Of a stretch of DNA of 64,000 nucleotides, positions 46,630 through 53,644 are shown in pieces. The notes under the pieces are model-generated. The model was not told the origin of the DNA. It saw only the letters and a list, made by a program, of their open reading frames with translations, and did not search any database. How positions within the stretch are numbered: the first letter of the stretch is position 1; the number at the start of each line of letters is the position of its first letter. The DNA is from Fen-1254 sp963769605 (GTDB taxonomy: Bacteria > Bacteroidota > Ignavibacteria > UBA10030): contig CAVYML010000001.1 of the NCBI GenBank assembly GCA_963769605.1, forward strand, positions 372,001 to 436,000, written 5' to 3'. The position numbers were made by a program, and so were the translations under genes.

Positions 46630-47483
46630 ATGGGCGAGATACGAGATCAAATGGTGATGGCGATGCAGATGCGGAATTTCAGCCAGAGGACCATCAAGGA
46701 TTACTTGCAGCATGTAAAATTATATGTGCGGATGTATGGGAAATCCCCAGCAGAGATGGGAGAGAAAGAAATACAGAAGTATCTGCAAAGCTTGGTAGAG
46801 CGCAAGATGAGCTGGTCAACGGTTCGATTGACATACAGTGCATTGAAATTCCTGTATAAAGACACACTGAAGCAGGAATGGAAGGTAGAAAAATTACTGC
46901 GAGTTAAGACGGAGAAACGCTTGCCGGTGGTTCTTTCCGGAGAAGAGATCAGAAGCCTCTTTGGGGCAGTAAAAAACATGAAGCATCGCATGGTGTTAAT
47001 GAGTTGTTATTCGGCCGGCTTGAGAATCAGTGAAGCAGTTCATTTGAAAGTGGCCGATATCGACAGCCAGCGCATGCAAATTCGGGTTGAGCAGGGTAAA
47101 GGCAAGAAGGATCGTTACACATTACTTTCAACGACATTCCTTGAGCAGCTCCGGAGATATTGGAAATTGTACCATCCCTATGAATGGCTCTTTCCAGGCA
47201 AGATGCCCGACCAAGCGCTAACAATTACCGGCGTACAGCGCACGTTCACAAAGGCAAAAAAAAAGCCGGGATCGCCAAGCCCGTTAGCGTCCATTCCTTA
47301 CGTCATAGCTTTGCTACTCATCTCCTGGAGTCCGGCACGGATATTTTCGTTATCCAACAACTGCTGGGCCATTCAAATCTAAAAACTACAAGCATATATC
47401 TACACCTCCAACGGGCAAGTACAGACAAAATTGTCAATCCGCTTGACCGCTTGATGGCTCCTGCAGAGCAGGTGCGATCATGA
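46630..47483 (+). pseudogene. Tyrosine recombinase of the IS91-type element, frameshifted
   Basis: The protein starts with an N-terminal SAM-like domain (FSQRTIKDYLQHVKLYVRMYGK) and a catalytic domain with the first arginine in SAGLRISEAVHLK. The reading frame changes by -1 at a run of nine A (47256-47264); beyond it the new frame has HSLRHSFATHLLE, GHSNLKTTSIYLHL with the H-x-x-R and tyrosine. Together they make a normal integrase of about 285 residues. The run of A could be a sequencing or mutational slip, or a programmed frameshift. AGGAGG lies 5 nt before the ATG. The end overlaps the transposase start by ATGA. Confidence 0.82.
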
Positions 47484-48652
47484 GCGCACGTCATTTGGAA
47501 ATGGCGGATGTCGTACGAGCATACGGCAGCGAATATCAAAGGGTTCATAAACTTCCACGTCGACAATTGCGGGCACTCCATGATATTGCCTCATGTCGCA
47601 CAGCAGTTCTGGGAGGACACGTTGATCGGTGCGATGCCTGCGGCTATGAGCGAATCTCCTATAATTCATGCCGGAACAGACATTGTCCCAAATGCGGTTC
47701 ATTGGCAAAAGAGAAATGGCTGCAAGCACGGAAAAAGGAGCTTCTTCCTGTTCCATACTTCCATATCGTCTTCACAGTTCCGGAGGAACTTAATGCGATC
47801 ACCCTTATCAATCAGCGAGTGATGTATAATTTGTTGTTCCAAACCGCGGCGGAGACGTTGTTGCATCTTGGACGTGAGAAAAAGCATCTGGGCGCTGAAC
47901 TGGGATTGATTGCGGTCTTACATACATGGGGACAGAATTTGATGGATCATCCTCATGTGCATTGTATCGTTCCTGGAGGAGGACTCTCACAGGATAGGAG
48001 AAAATGGATTGCATCGAGGAATAACTTTTTCATTCCGGTGCGTGTGCTCTCGCGAGTTTTCCGCGGTAAGTTCCTGGAACAACTGAAAAAGGCTTATCGT
48101 TCAAAACGAATACATTGCATAGGCAAAACATCGCCACTGGCATGTAAAGAGCACTTTCAAAAGTTAGTCGACCAGCTTTACGATAAAGAATGGATTGTCT
48201 ATGCAAAGCAGCCATTCGGCGGACCGGAGCAGGTGCTTGCTTATCTTGGCCGCTACACACATCGGGTAGCCATTTCAAATCATCGATTAGCAGGAATGAC
48301 CGATGGTAAAGTCAGCTTTCAGTGGAGAGATTATCGGGATGAAGACAAAGAAAAGATTATGACACTCGAGGCGAGTGAGTTCCTTCGCCGGTTCTTGCTG
48401 CATATCCTCCCTGATGGATTGTGCAAGATTCGCTATTACGGCTTTCTTTGCAACAGAAAAAGGAAGGATCACTTAGACAAATGCAGGATGCTTCTTGATG
48501 CACCAATGCCGGAGGTTGAACAAGGCATATTGACATGGCAGGAGATGCTTTTAAAACTTACCGGAATCGATGTTCTGATGTGTCCAAGTTGTCATAAAGG
48601 AAAGATGTTGAACGACAGAATATTACAACCCATGCAACCTGCACCACCGTGA
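47480..48652 (+). CDS. IS91-family HUH transposase
   Basis: A 390-residue rolling-circle transposase. Domains: an N-terminal zinc-binding region (C51, C54, C64, H68, C69, C72 in CDACGYERISYNSCRNRHCP), the HUH motif HPHVH (157-161) that binds the metal, and the Y2 motif YLGRY (Y255, Y259) that attacks DNA. A second CxxC (CPSCHKG) is near the C-terminus. It is intact. The overlap with the recombinase gene indicates coupled translation. Confidence 0.92.
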   Translation: MSARHLEMADVVRAYGSEYQRVHKLPRRQLRALHDIASCRTAVLGGHVDRCDACGYERISYNSCRNRHCPKCGSLAKEKWLQARKKELLPVPYFHIVFTVPEELNAITLINQRVMYNLLFQTAAETLLHLGREKKHLGAELGLIAVLHTWGQNLMDHPHVHCIVPGGGLSQDRRKWIASRNNFFIPVRVLSRVFRGKFLEQLKKAYRSKRIHCIGKTSPLACKEHFQKLVDQLYDKEWIVYAKQPFGGPEQVLAYLGRYTHRVAISNHRLAGMTDGKVSFQWRDYRDEDKEKIMTLEASEFLRRFLLHILPDGLCKIRYYGFLCNRKRKDHLDKCRMLLDAPMPEVEQGILTWQEMLLKLTGIDVLMCPSCHKGKMLNDRILQPMQPAPP

Positions 48653-48653
48653 G

Positions 48654-49015
48654 GATGAAAAGACACAGATTGGCAGCAATGATATACACAAGCAAGGGAT
48701 AAATACGCTTTTTTTGATGAAAACTCTCCAAATCAAAGGAATATTATAGTGCATCGAGGGATGGTTATTTCGTTCTCAATAGTTTTTCATTATTATTGTG
48801 TTGTTCAATCTTCAAATTCTGGGTGAACGGCTTTCATTCAATACCCATAGAGAGTATTGTGCAATGGCTCAGTTCAACCAAATTTTATCCGCACTTGGGC
48901 ACAAGGATTTTTGTAACTTCAAGTTTTTTTTAGCCCAAGTACGGATAAAATCCTTAACGTTCGGCAAAATAGCCTATACCTTAAGTGATGTAAGTCCTTC
49001 AATAAAAAACTATTT
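48654..49015. other. Region between transposase and nuclease genes
   Basis: About 360 bp. It should include the right end of the IS91-type element (to about 48753). An 18-bp inverted repeat, TTTTATCCGCACTTGGGC (48883-48900) with its inverse at 48933-48950 (one mismatch), lies 66 bp upstream of the nuclease gene. A second overlapping pair, AAGGATTTT (48903-48911) and AAAATCCTT (48947-48955), offers an alternative fold. Confidence 0.6.
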
Positions 49016-50047
49016 ATGAACTTAAATTTCTTAATAGAAAAATGTTTGACTTCAATTAATTATCCGAATTTAAACATCAATCCGATTATTACTGAAAATG
49101 ATCTTTGGCAAATAGTTCGGAAAAAAATTTACTGGGCTGTACAGCAAGATCCTCAAGCGGATTCACGTTGGGAATTACTTGATAATGTTACATCGGAAAT
49201 TATGTCTTTGCTTCTCGAAAAATGGCAGGTAAACAAAAGTGCGACAAACCAATTATATGATGGTATTTGTTTGAATTGTAATAATTATTCAAATTATTTA
49301 CAAATTGGCTTTTGTAATATTTGTCGGGACTTTGCTCAAAATGGTATGGACGTTGAACCATACTTCCTTAGTGACAATGAAAAGAACAAACAATTATCAA
49401 ACATTAAGAATAATTTCTTTTCTGTCTATAATGTTGGACAAAACAGCACATCCACTCTTGAATATCTTCGTTCTCTCATTGATGAACTCGCATATATTCC
49501 AAAATCAACTGAACTGGACTATTCCAACAATCCAGGACGTGGGAATTTACGTGACGAAGGTTTGTGGAGGTTTGCTATGCATAGCAATATTAATCTTTTT
49601 AGGGAACTATCTCGAACCTATAGTGGAAAATGGTATAAGCATAACTATTCTAATTGGTTAAATGTACTTGTGCAAGCAAATGTTCTTCCAAATGCACAAC
49701 GCAAGACACCGTATGGTACGATGTGTTTGGCAATTGATGGACACGTGTGTAATTCAATAGGTGAAAAGATTATTGATGATTGGTTTCATCACAATAATAT
49801 TATTCATATAAAGGAACCACTTTATCCCATAAATTTAGAATTTAATCCTAAAAATAAATTGCGCGCTGATTGGAAAATTGAGCAACATTATATTGAATTT
49901 TGTGGGTTAAAAGGATTGCCATTTTATGATGAAAAAATGAAGACAAAGCGACAACTTTCGACTAAACTGGGCATACAACTTGTCGAAATATTTCAAGAGA
50001 ATCTATCATCACTTGACCAATGTCTTAAATTCTTATTGAACTCGTAA
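49016..50047 (+). CDS. Putative nuclease: zinc ribbon, homing-endonuclease-associated repeat, PDDEXK-like domain
   Basis: A 343-residue protein with three visible parts. A zinc ribbon has C85, C88, C100 and C103. Residues 145-225 resemble the homing-endonuclease-associated repeat (LEYLRSLIDELAYIPKSTELD, then SGKWYKHNYSNWLNVLVQ). The C-terminal part (from about 243) resembles PDDEXK/Vsr-like nucleases: NSIGEKIIDDW (E250), LRADWKI (D285) and YIEFCG (E294). No helicase or methylase is adjacent. It is 25 bp from a DUF3800-like gene on the same strand; the pair is AT-rich and downstream of a mobile element, which suggests a transferred defence or mobility module. Function is inferred. Confidence 0.65.
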   Translation: MNLNFLIEKCLTSINYPNLNINPIITENDLWQIVRKKIYWAVQQDPQADSRWELLDNVTSEIMSLLLEKWQVNKSATNQLYDGICLNCNNYSNYLQIGFCNICRDFAQNGMDVEPYFLSDNEKNKQLSNIKNNFFSVYNVGQNSTSTLEYLRSLIDELAYIPKSTELDYSNNPGRGNLRDEGLWRFAMHSNINLFRELSRTYSGKWYKHNYSNWLNVLVQANVLPNAQRKTPYGTMCLAIDGHVCNSIGEKIIDDWFHHNNIIHIKEPLYPINLEFNPKNKLRADWKIEQHYIEFCGLKGLPFYDEKMKTKRQLSTKLGIQLVEIFQENLSSLDQCLKFLLNS

Positions 50048-50072
50048 ATAAAAAAAACAATTGAGGTATTTT

Positions 50073-50918
50073 ATGAATGAAAAAGAAGTCGCACAGAATG
50101 AAACGAAACCTGTTGTTTCTTACGTGTTCTTTGATGAAGTCGAAGATATTCCGGCAACTGTTAATAAGGCTGGTCAATGGATATTTTATATCGGCGTGGG
50201 GATACCAGCTTCAATTGTAGGGCAGGTCAATACGAAAGTTTTAAGTCTTCTTGATCAACTATCTGATAAAGCTTTTCACGCAAAAGATATTTATAAAGAA
50301 AAATCACCGAACATTGAATTTATGCGCAAAATGTCAGAAGTGATTTTTTTTAACAATCTTCCTTGTTTTTGTTTCCCCTTTGCTAAATCGACGATTGAAG
50401 AACCAGATTTTAAAACTCTAAAAGAAATGAAATTTAATTTGTACGAATTCGAATCTGATCCGTGGAAACCTAATATTACGGGGTACAAGTTTGCCGGTTA
50501 TTACCTTTTGATTCACTGTCTCAATTGGTACCTCCCTTTACATTCAACTCTATCACCCTGCTATGAATTAGTATTTCATCAGGGTATTAGGGATTCAGGT
50601 AAAGGCTTTGATTATAAGGATTCAAAAATTCTTCCTTCTATAAATAAAGCGTATTTTGCAAGTAACAACAAAGTACCACTTTTAGCATTAGCCGATCATC
50701 TCAATTTTCTTTTTGGAAAGTGTAGAAGAGAATTAGTTGGTGATGATGGCTCAATAATAATACCACAGTCTGGTTCAGACAATCAATTAGCAAATGAATG
50801 TTTAAAACATCTTGCGTTCCTTTCTCTTAAAGGTCAATACCATTTAATTGATTTAGTAGAATGGAAAAATTACGATAATAATCGTCTTGATGGTCTAAAT
50901 CAAACAAAACAAAAATAA
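50073..50918 (+). CDS. DUF3800-like protein
   Basis: A 281-residue protein. The opening YVFFDEVEDIPA with paired acidic residues, the YIGVGI strand and KAFHAKDIYK resemble DUF3800, a family with an RNase H-like fold and probable nuclease activity found often near mobile elements. The match is by pattern and not strong. GAGG lies 6 nt before the ATG at 50073. It probably forms an operon with the nuclease gene upstream. Confidence 0.55.
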   Translation: MNEKEVAQNETKPVVSYVFFDEVEDIPATVNKAGQWIFYIGVGIPASIVGQVNTKVLSLLDQLSDKAFHAKDIYKEKSPNIEFMRKMSEVIFFNNLPCFCFPFAKSTIEEPDFKTLKEMKFNLYEFESDPWKPNITGYKFAGYYLLIHCLNWYLPLHSTLSPCYELVFHQGIRDSGKGFDYKDSKILPSINKAYFASNNKVPLLALADHLNFLFGKCRRELVGDDGSIIIPQSGSDNQLANECLKHLAFLSLKGQYHLIDLVEWKNYDNNRLDGLNQTKQK

Positions 50919-51281
50919 AAAAGCACTGCCTCCTAACTAGGCACTCAAGCTTGAGTAATACATGGGAATCTCCTTTGATTGTGAATGTTGTTGATCTTGA
51001 CAATTGTCAATATACATAATCGGGAGATTCCTTTTTGGTAATATCCAGCGGCTCCACGAAGTGGTCACTTCGTGACAAGATGACCCGCCCAAAGATAAAG
51101 CATGGCGGGCAAGCGGAATGAGCGTGGTGCAAAATTCATGGCGTGCATAGGTTTTGTGTTTAATTGAAAGTTGGTATAATGAACTTGTTTCGTTCTCAAA
51201 ATATTGAAAGTTATCAGCACCGCAGCTTATTTACCCGCCTTTGGCGGGGTGCCAATCCGTTAGGGCGCTGGCAAAGAAAGA
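50919..51281. other. Palindrome-rich intergenic region
   Basis: About 360 bp without a gene. It contains an inverted repeat GGAATCTCC (50965-50973) / GGAGATTCC (51023-51031) around a perfect palindrome TTGACAATTGTCAA (50997-51010), and a 20-nt hairpin CACGAAGTG-GT-CACTTCGTG (51055-51074). No terminator with a T-tract is seen after the DUF3800-like gene. Confidence 0.6.
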
Positions 51282-51593
51282 TTATTGAGCAATAGATCGC
51301 AATAATGCTTTTGGTCTAGCACCGAGAGTCAAGAGAGAACGTATAAGTAAATCAACAGAGACAGTCGGGTCTCCAGCTTCCATTTTGGCTACGCGAGACT
51401 GACTTGATTTAAGCATACGCGCTACTTCTGTTTGCGTGAGTTTCTTTTCAATACGCCGTTTTTGCAAGTTCTTTGCTAATTGAAGTTTGAGTTCGATGTA
51501 TGCAGATTCTTCAGAGGAAAGGTTTAAGAAATCATTGGCAGTGCCAACTTTCCATCCTGCAGATTCGAGGCGTTTTCGTTTTGCTTTATCCAT
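51282..51593 (-). CDS. higA: HigA-like HTH antitoxin
   Basis: A 103-residue antitoxin with a Cro/C1 helix-turn-helix (KKLTQTEVARMLKSSQSRVAKMEAGDPTVSVDLLIRSLLTLGA). It begins 10 bp after the toxin gene, the toxin-first order that defines higBA. The start at 51593 avoids overlap; a longer version from 51647 would overlap the toxin gene. It binds and neutralises HigB and probably represses the operon. Confidence 0.88.
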   Translation of the reverse strand: MDKAKRKRLESAGWKVGTANDFLNLSSEESAYIELKLQLAKNLQKRRIEKKLTQTEVARMLKSSQSRVAKMEAGDPTVSVDLLIRSLLTLGARPKALLRSIAQ

Positions 51594-51603
51594 TGTTGTA
51601 TCC

Positions 51604-51936
51604 TTACAATTCGTCATACAAGCATAAGCGATGCTTGCAGGTATCAATAATTTGTTTTAATGTCTGTTGTGTTTTCTTTTGAAGTATTTCTAAAATAATT
51701 ATGGCATCGGAATCAATCCGATAAATGATGCGCCATATCTTGTTTTCATCGTTAATTCGGAGTTCATGACATCTTGCACCAATTGTCGGCATCGGTCTTG
51801 AAAAGGGGAGACTCAGCTTCTCTCCCGCCTGTAGCCTTCTCAATAAAAAGCCGGCTTCAAGGCAGGCATTTTTTGAGAACGGTGGAGTTTTTACTTCACC
51901 ATGTAGCCAAACAAGTGGTTTATCGTCATAATTCAT
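51604..51936 (-). CDS. higB: HigB-like RelE-superfamily toxin
   Basis: A 110-residue mRNA-interferase-type toxin of the Gp49/HigB branch. The motif ARCHELRINDENKIWRIIYRIDSDAIIILEILQKKTQQT is characteristic. It is the first gene of the pair and has a consensus sigma-70-type promoter 10-40 bp upstream. HigB toxins cut mRNA on the ribosome. Confidence 0.88.
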   Translation of the reverse strand: MNYDDKPLVWLHGEVKTPPFSKNACLEAGFLLRRLQAGEKLSLPFSRPMPTIGARCHELRINDENKIWRIIYRIDSDAIIILEILQKKTQQTLKQIIDTCKHRLCLYDEL

Positions 51937-51944
51937 ACTTATAC

Positions 51945-51973
51945 AATATATGTCATATCTGGCATAATGTCAA
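51945..51973 (-). promoter_or_regulatory. Sigma-70-type promoter of higBA
   Basis: On the minus strand TTGACA (51973-51968) and TATATT (51950-51945) are separated by exactly 17 bp, ending 9 bp before the higB ATG. This is the E. coli-type consensus, not the TTG/TAnnTTTG type usual in Bacteroidota. The very short leader fits a near-leaderless message. Confidence 0.65.
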
Positions 51974-52010
51974 TAGGCCAGCGCACTAACCATTTTAAAA
52001 AGGAAAGAGT

Positions 52011-52549
52011 GTGCGCCAAGAAGCTTGGCGTCTCTTACAGAGTGCAAGTCCCTGTTGGGTAAGGCAAAACCAGCCACCCATATCGAGTCTTGCAGGAGTG
52101 AAAGCAATGACATAACTGAAGCGTAGACAGAGAATCATGCAGAACGTAATGGTGTCCGCACATTGTGAAGCTTGATATAGCTCCGTAAAACTAATAAAGC
52201 AGATGGCGATGGTGTCACTGAACCAGAAGCCAATACAGAGAGGTCGTAATAGGTGAGACCTCCGAGGGTCTGCCGAAGTAGAGAGCGCGGTATGCATGTA
52301 AAGAAACGTCAGAGAACTTGGGATACCCTGTGTGTTCCTTGAGCATCGGATGGCATACGGATAATGAGCCACGGAAGGGGAAACCCGGAAACGGAAGTAG
52401 GCCGAAGCCTGAAGGCAGCAAGGTAAGCCGACGCGAAAAACCAAGTAGTGCGCTGATGACCACAGGGAGTCAGATGAGTTCATAGTAATCAGAGAACGGG
52501 AAAGCCGTTCACAGGTTCCAGTATAAGGGAACGGGGGGAAGGGACTCAC
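52011..52549 (+). mobile_element. Group II intron, 5' fragment without maturase
   Basis: The segment begins with the group II 5' consensus GTGCG followed by a perfect CGCCAAG-AAG-CTTGGCG stem, then shows domain I features: AGAGTGCAAGTCCCTGTT, a GGGATACCC block and GAGCCACGGAAGGGGAAACCC. The end (GGGAAAGCCGTTCACAGGTTCC) looks like the segment that normally precedes the reverse transcriptase. No maturase gene and no domain V follow. It is therefore a truncated intron. A 184-residue antisense frame here is an artefact. Confidence 0.75.
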
Positions 52550-52712
52550 AACATTTCTCTCAGTTCGAGAATCCTGATCTCTTGGTCCCGAACCAAGTAA
52601 ACATCAAAGAAGTCCTTTTATTCGATCCATTTAAGCCGTAGCTTTCCTTAAACTATTGAATCTAAAATTGGTTTGTAATGAAAAGCTAATTTAATCGGAA
52701 GGTGTAGGTTGT

Positions 52713-52967
52713 TTACTGATAGACATCTTTTCGATGCTTGATTCTATAAATCAAAACTGTTTTGGCCGGATTATTTACTTCAAAAAGTATTCGATAATTA
52801 CCTGAACGAATTCTGAAACCTTCTTGGCCATGAAGCTTTTACACACCGACCGGCCGCGGTTCGAGTTCTAAATTGGTAACCTTTGAAAGAACTTTTATTA
52901 CTTCTGTTTCAGGAAGTACATCAAGGTCTTTCTGAGCCGACGGTCTAATGAGAACTTTGTAAGCCAC
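52713..52967 (-). pseudogene. RelE-type toxin with in-frame stop
   Basis: The minus strand encodes a RelE protein starting VAYKVLIRPSAQKDLDVLP (GTG start) and ending RIKHRKDVYQ. The canonical motif around LEPRPVG-x-K-LHGQEGFRIRSGNYRILFEV is interrupted by a TAA at 52839-52841, where a lysine codon is expected. All other parts are in one frame. The toxin is thus probably inactive while its antitoxin remains. It overlaps the antitoxin gene by 23 bp. Confidence 0.82.
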
Positions 52968-53142
52968 GGTGTTTTTTGTATTGCTCTATACTAAGGCTTT
53001 TTCCGTGAACTTTCTTTGCATTCTCGAGATCCGATATGTCCTCAAGAAGCTCGATGGCTTCGCTGACGACAGGATTTGTTTTCATCTCCTCCCAATCCCT
53101 CCGTGCTATGGAGACATGGTGTTTCGTTTTGATTAAAGTCAT
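52945..53142 (-). CDS. RelB/Phd-like antitoxin
   Basis: A 65-residue protein (MTLIKTKHHVSIARRDWEEM, ending SIEQYKKHRG). Its size, its position before and overlapping a RelE-type gene, and the KSLSIEQYKKHR ending are typical of RelB- or Phd-like antitoxins. Its toxin partner carries a stop codon, so this antitoxin may be an orphan. Confidence 0.72.
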   Translation of the reverse strand: MTLIKTKHHVSIARRDWEEMKTNPVVSEAIELLEDISDLENAKKVHGKSLSIEQYKKHRGLQSSH

Positions 53143-53285
53143 ATGCAGTTCCGTATATAATTATTCTAAATATCAAAATATTGTTCAAAAATTTATCCTC
53201 TTCCTTTTGAATCACACCGCAGCTTTTCTCGATTATCCTCTTCGATAGCGTTTATCATGTGTGTCTATATAATTAAAAAAGGTAA

Positions 53286-53470
53286 ACCCCCGGCTTTGCT
53301 GGGGGACTCCTAAAGTTTGACTTTTACGGAACACATCTAATCATTCGATAGTGCCATTCCAACCGAATCTTAGCGATCCTGCGAAGCGGGAGAAGCTAAG
53401 TTCGTTGTTGGAATGAGCATCCGCCTCTGGGGGAAGCATTCGCAAAAGCACCGATACTGGTTTGCGGTAT
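53286..53470 (+). repeat. Hairpin-rich non-coding block
   Basis: Three hairpins lie in 185 bp. The first is CCCCCGGC-TTT-GCTGGGGG (53287-53305). The second is a near-perfect 61-nt stem-loop, 53355-53415, with arms CATTCCAAC/GTTGGAATG, CGAA/TTCG and CTTAGC/GCTAAG and a CCTGC-GAA-GCGGG tip. The third uses CGATAC/GTATCG near 53451-53470. This resembles the subterminal palindromes of IS200/IS605-type elements or a structured RNA. No transposase is nearby. Confidence 0.6.
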
Positions 53471-53644
53471 CGCCGCTTTAATACCATCTTTTAACTTTTA
53501 TTTTTGTATCTTCTTTCAAGCGATAAAAACACCAGTGATGAAACAATGAATAATATTTTTAGCAGAAAGTTAAGGTTTAAGCTGACTCTTGCAAATTACA
53601 TTTACACCTTATAGTTTAATGAATCCACCATCATTAAAGGTGAT

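Larger units (their letters stand above)
46461..48753 (+). mobile_element. IS91-family element with recombinase and HUH transposase
   Basis: The unit contains a tyrosine recombinase gene (frameshifted) overlapping an IS91-type rolling-circle transposase gene. ATTATAGTGCA occurs at both proposed edges (46461 and 48743). A GCCGC-TGC-GCGGC hairpin near 46500 is a plausible terminus. IS91-family elements do not make target duplications, so the borders are inferred and approximate. Confidence 0.6.

Noticed and set aside
48933..48975. AACGTTCGGC-like sequence suggesting an integron attC site
   Set aside because: No paired R and L boxes in the attC order and no integrase of the integron type; a chance match is more likely.
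48798..49019. A 73-codon frame before the nuclease gene
   Set aside because: It runs through the long inverted repeat, overlaps the nuclease start and has no recognisable domain.
51995..52549. A 184-codon frame on the minus strand
   Set aside because: It lies entirely antisense to the group II intron fragment and resembles the spurious proteins often predicted there; no domain is visible.
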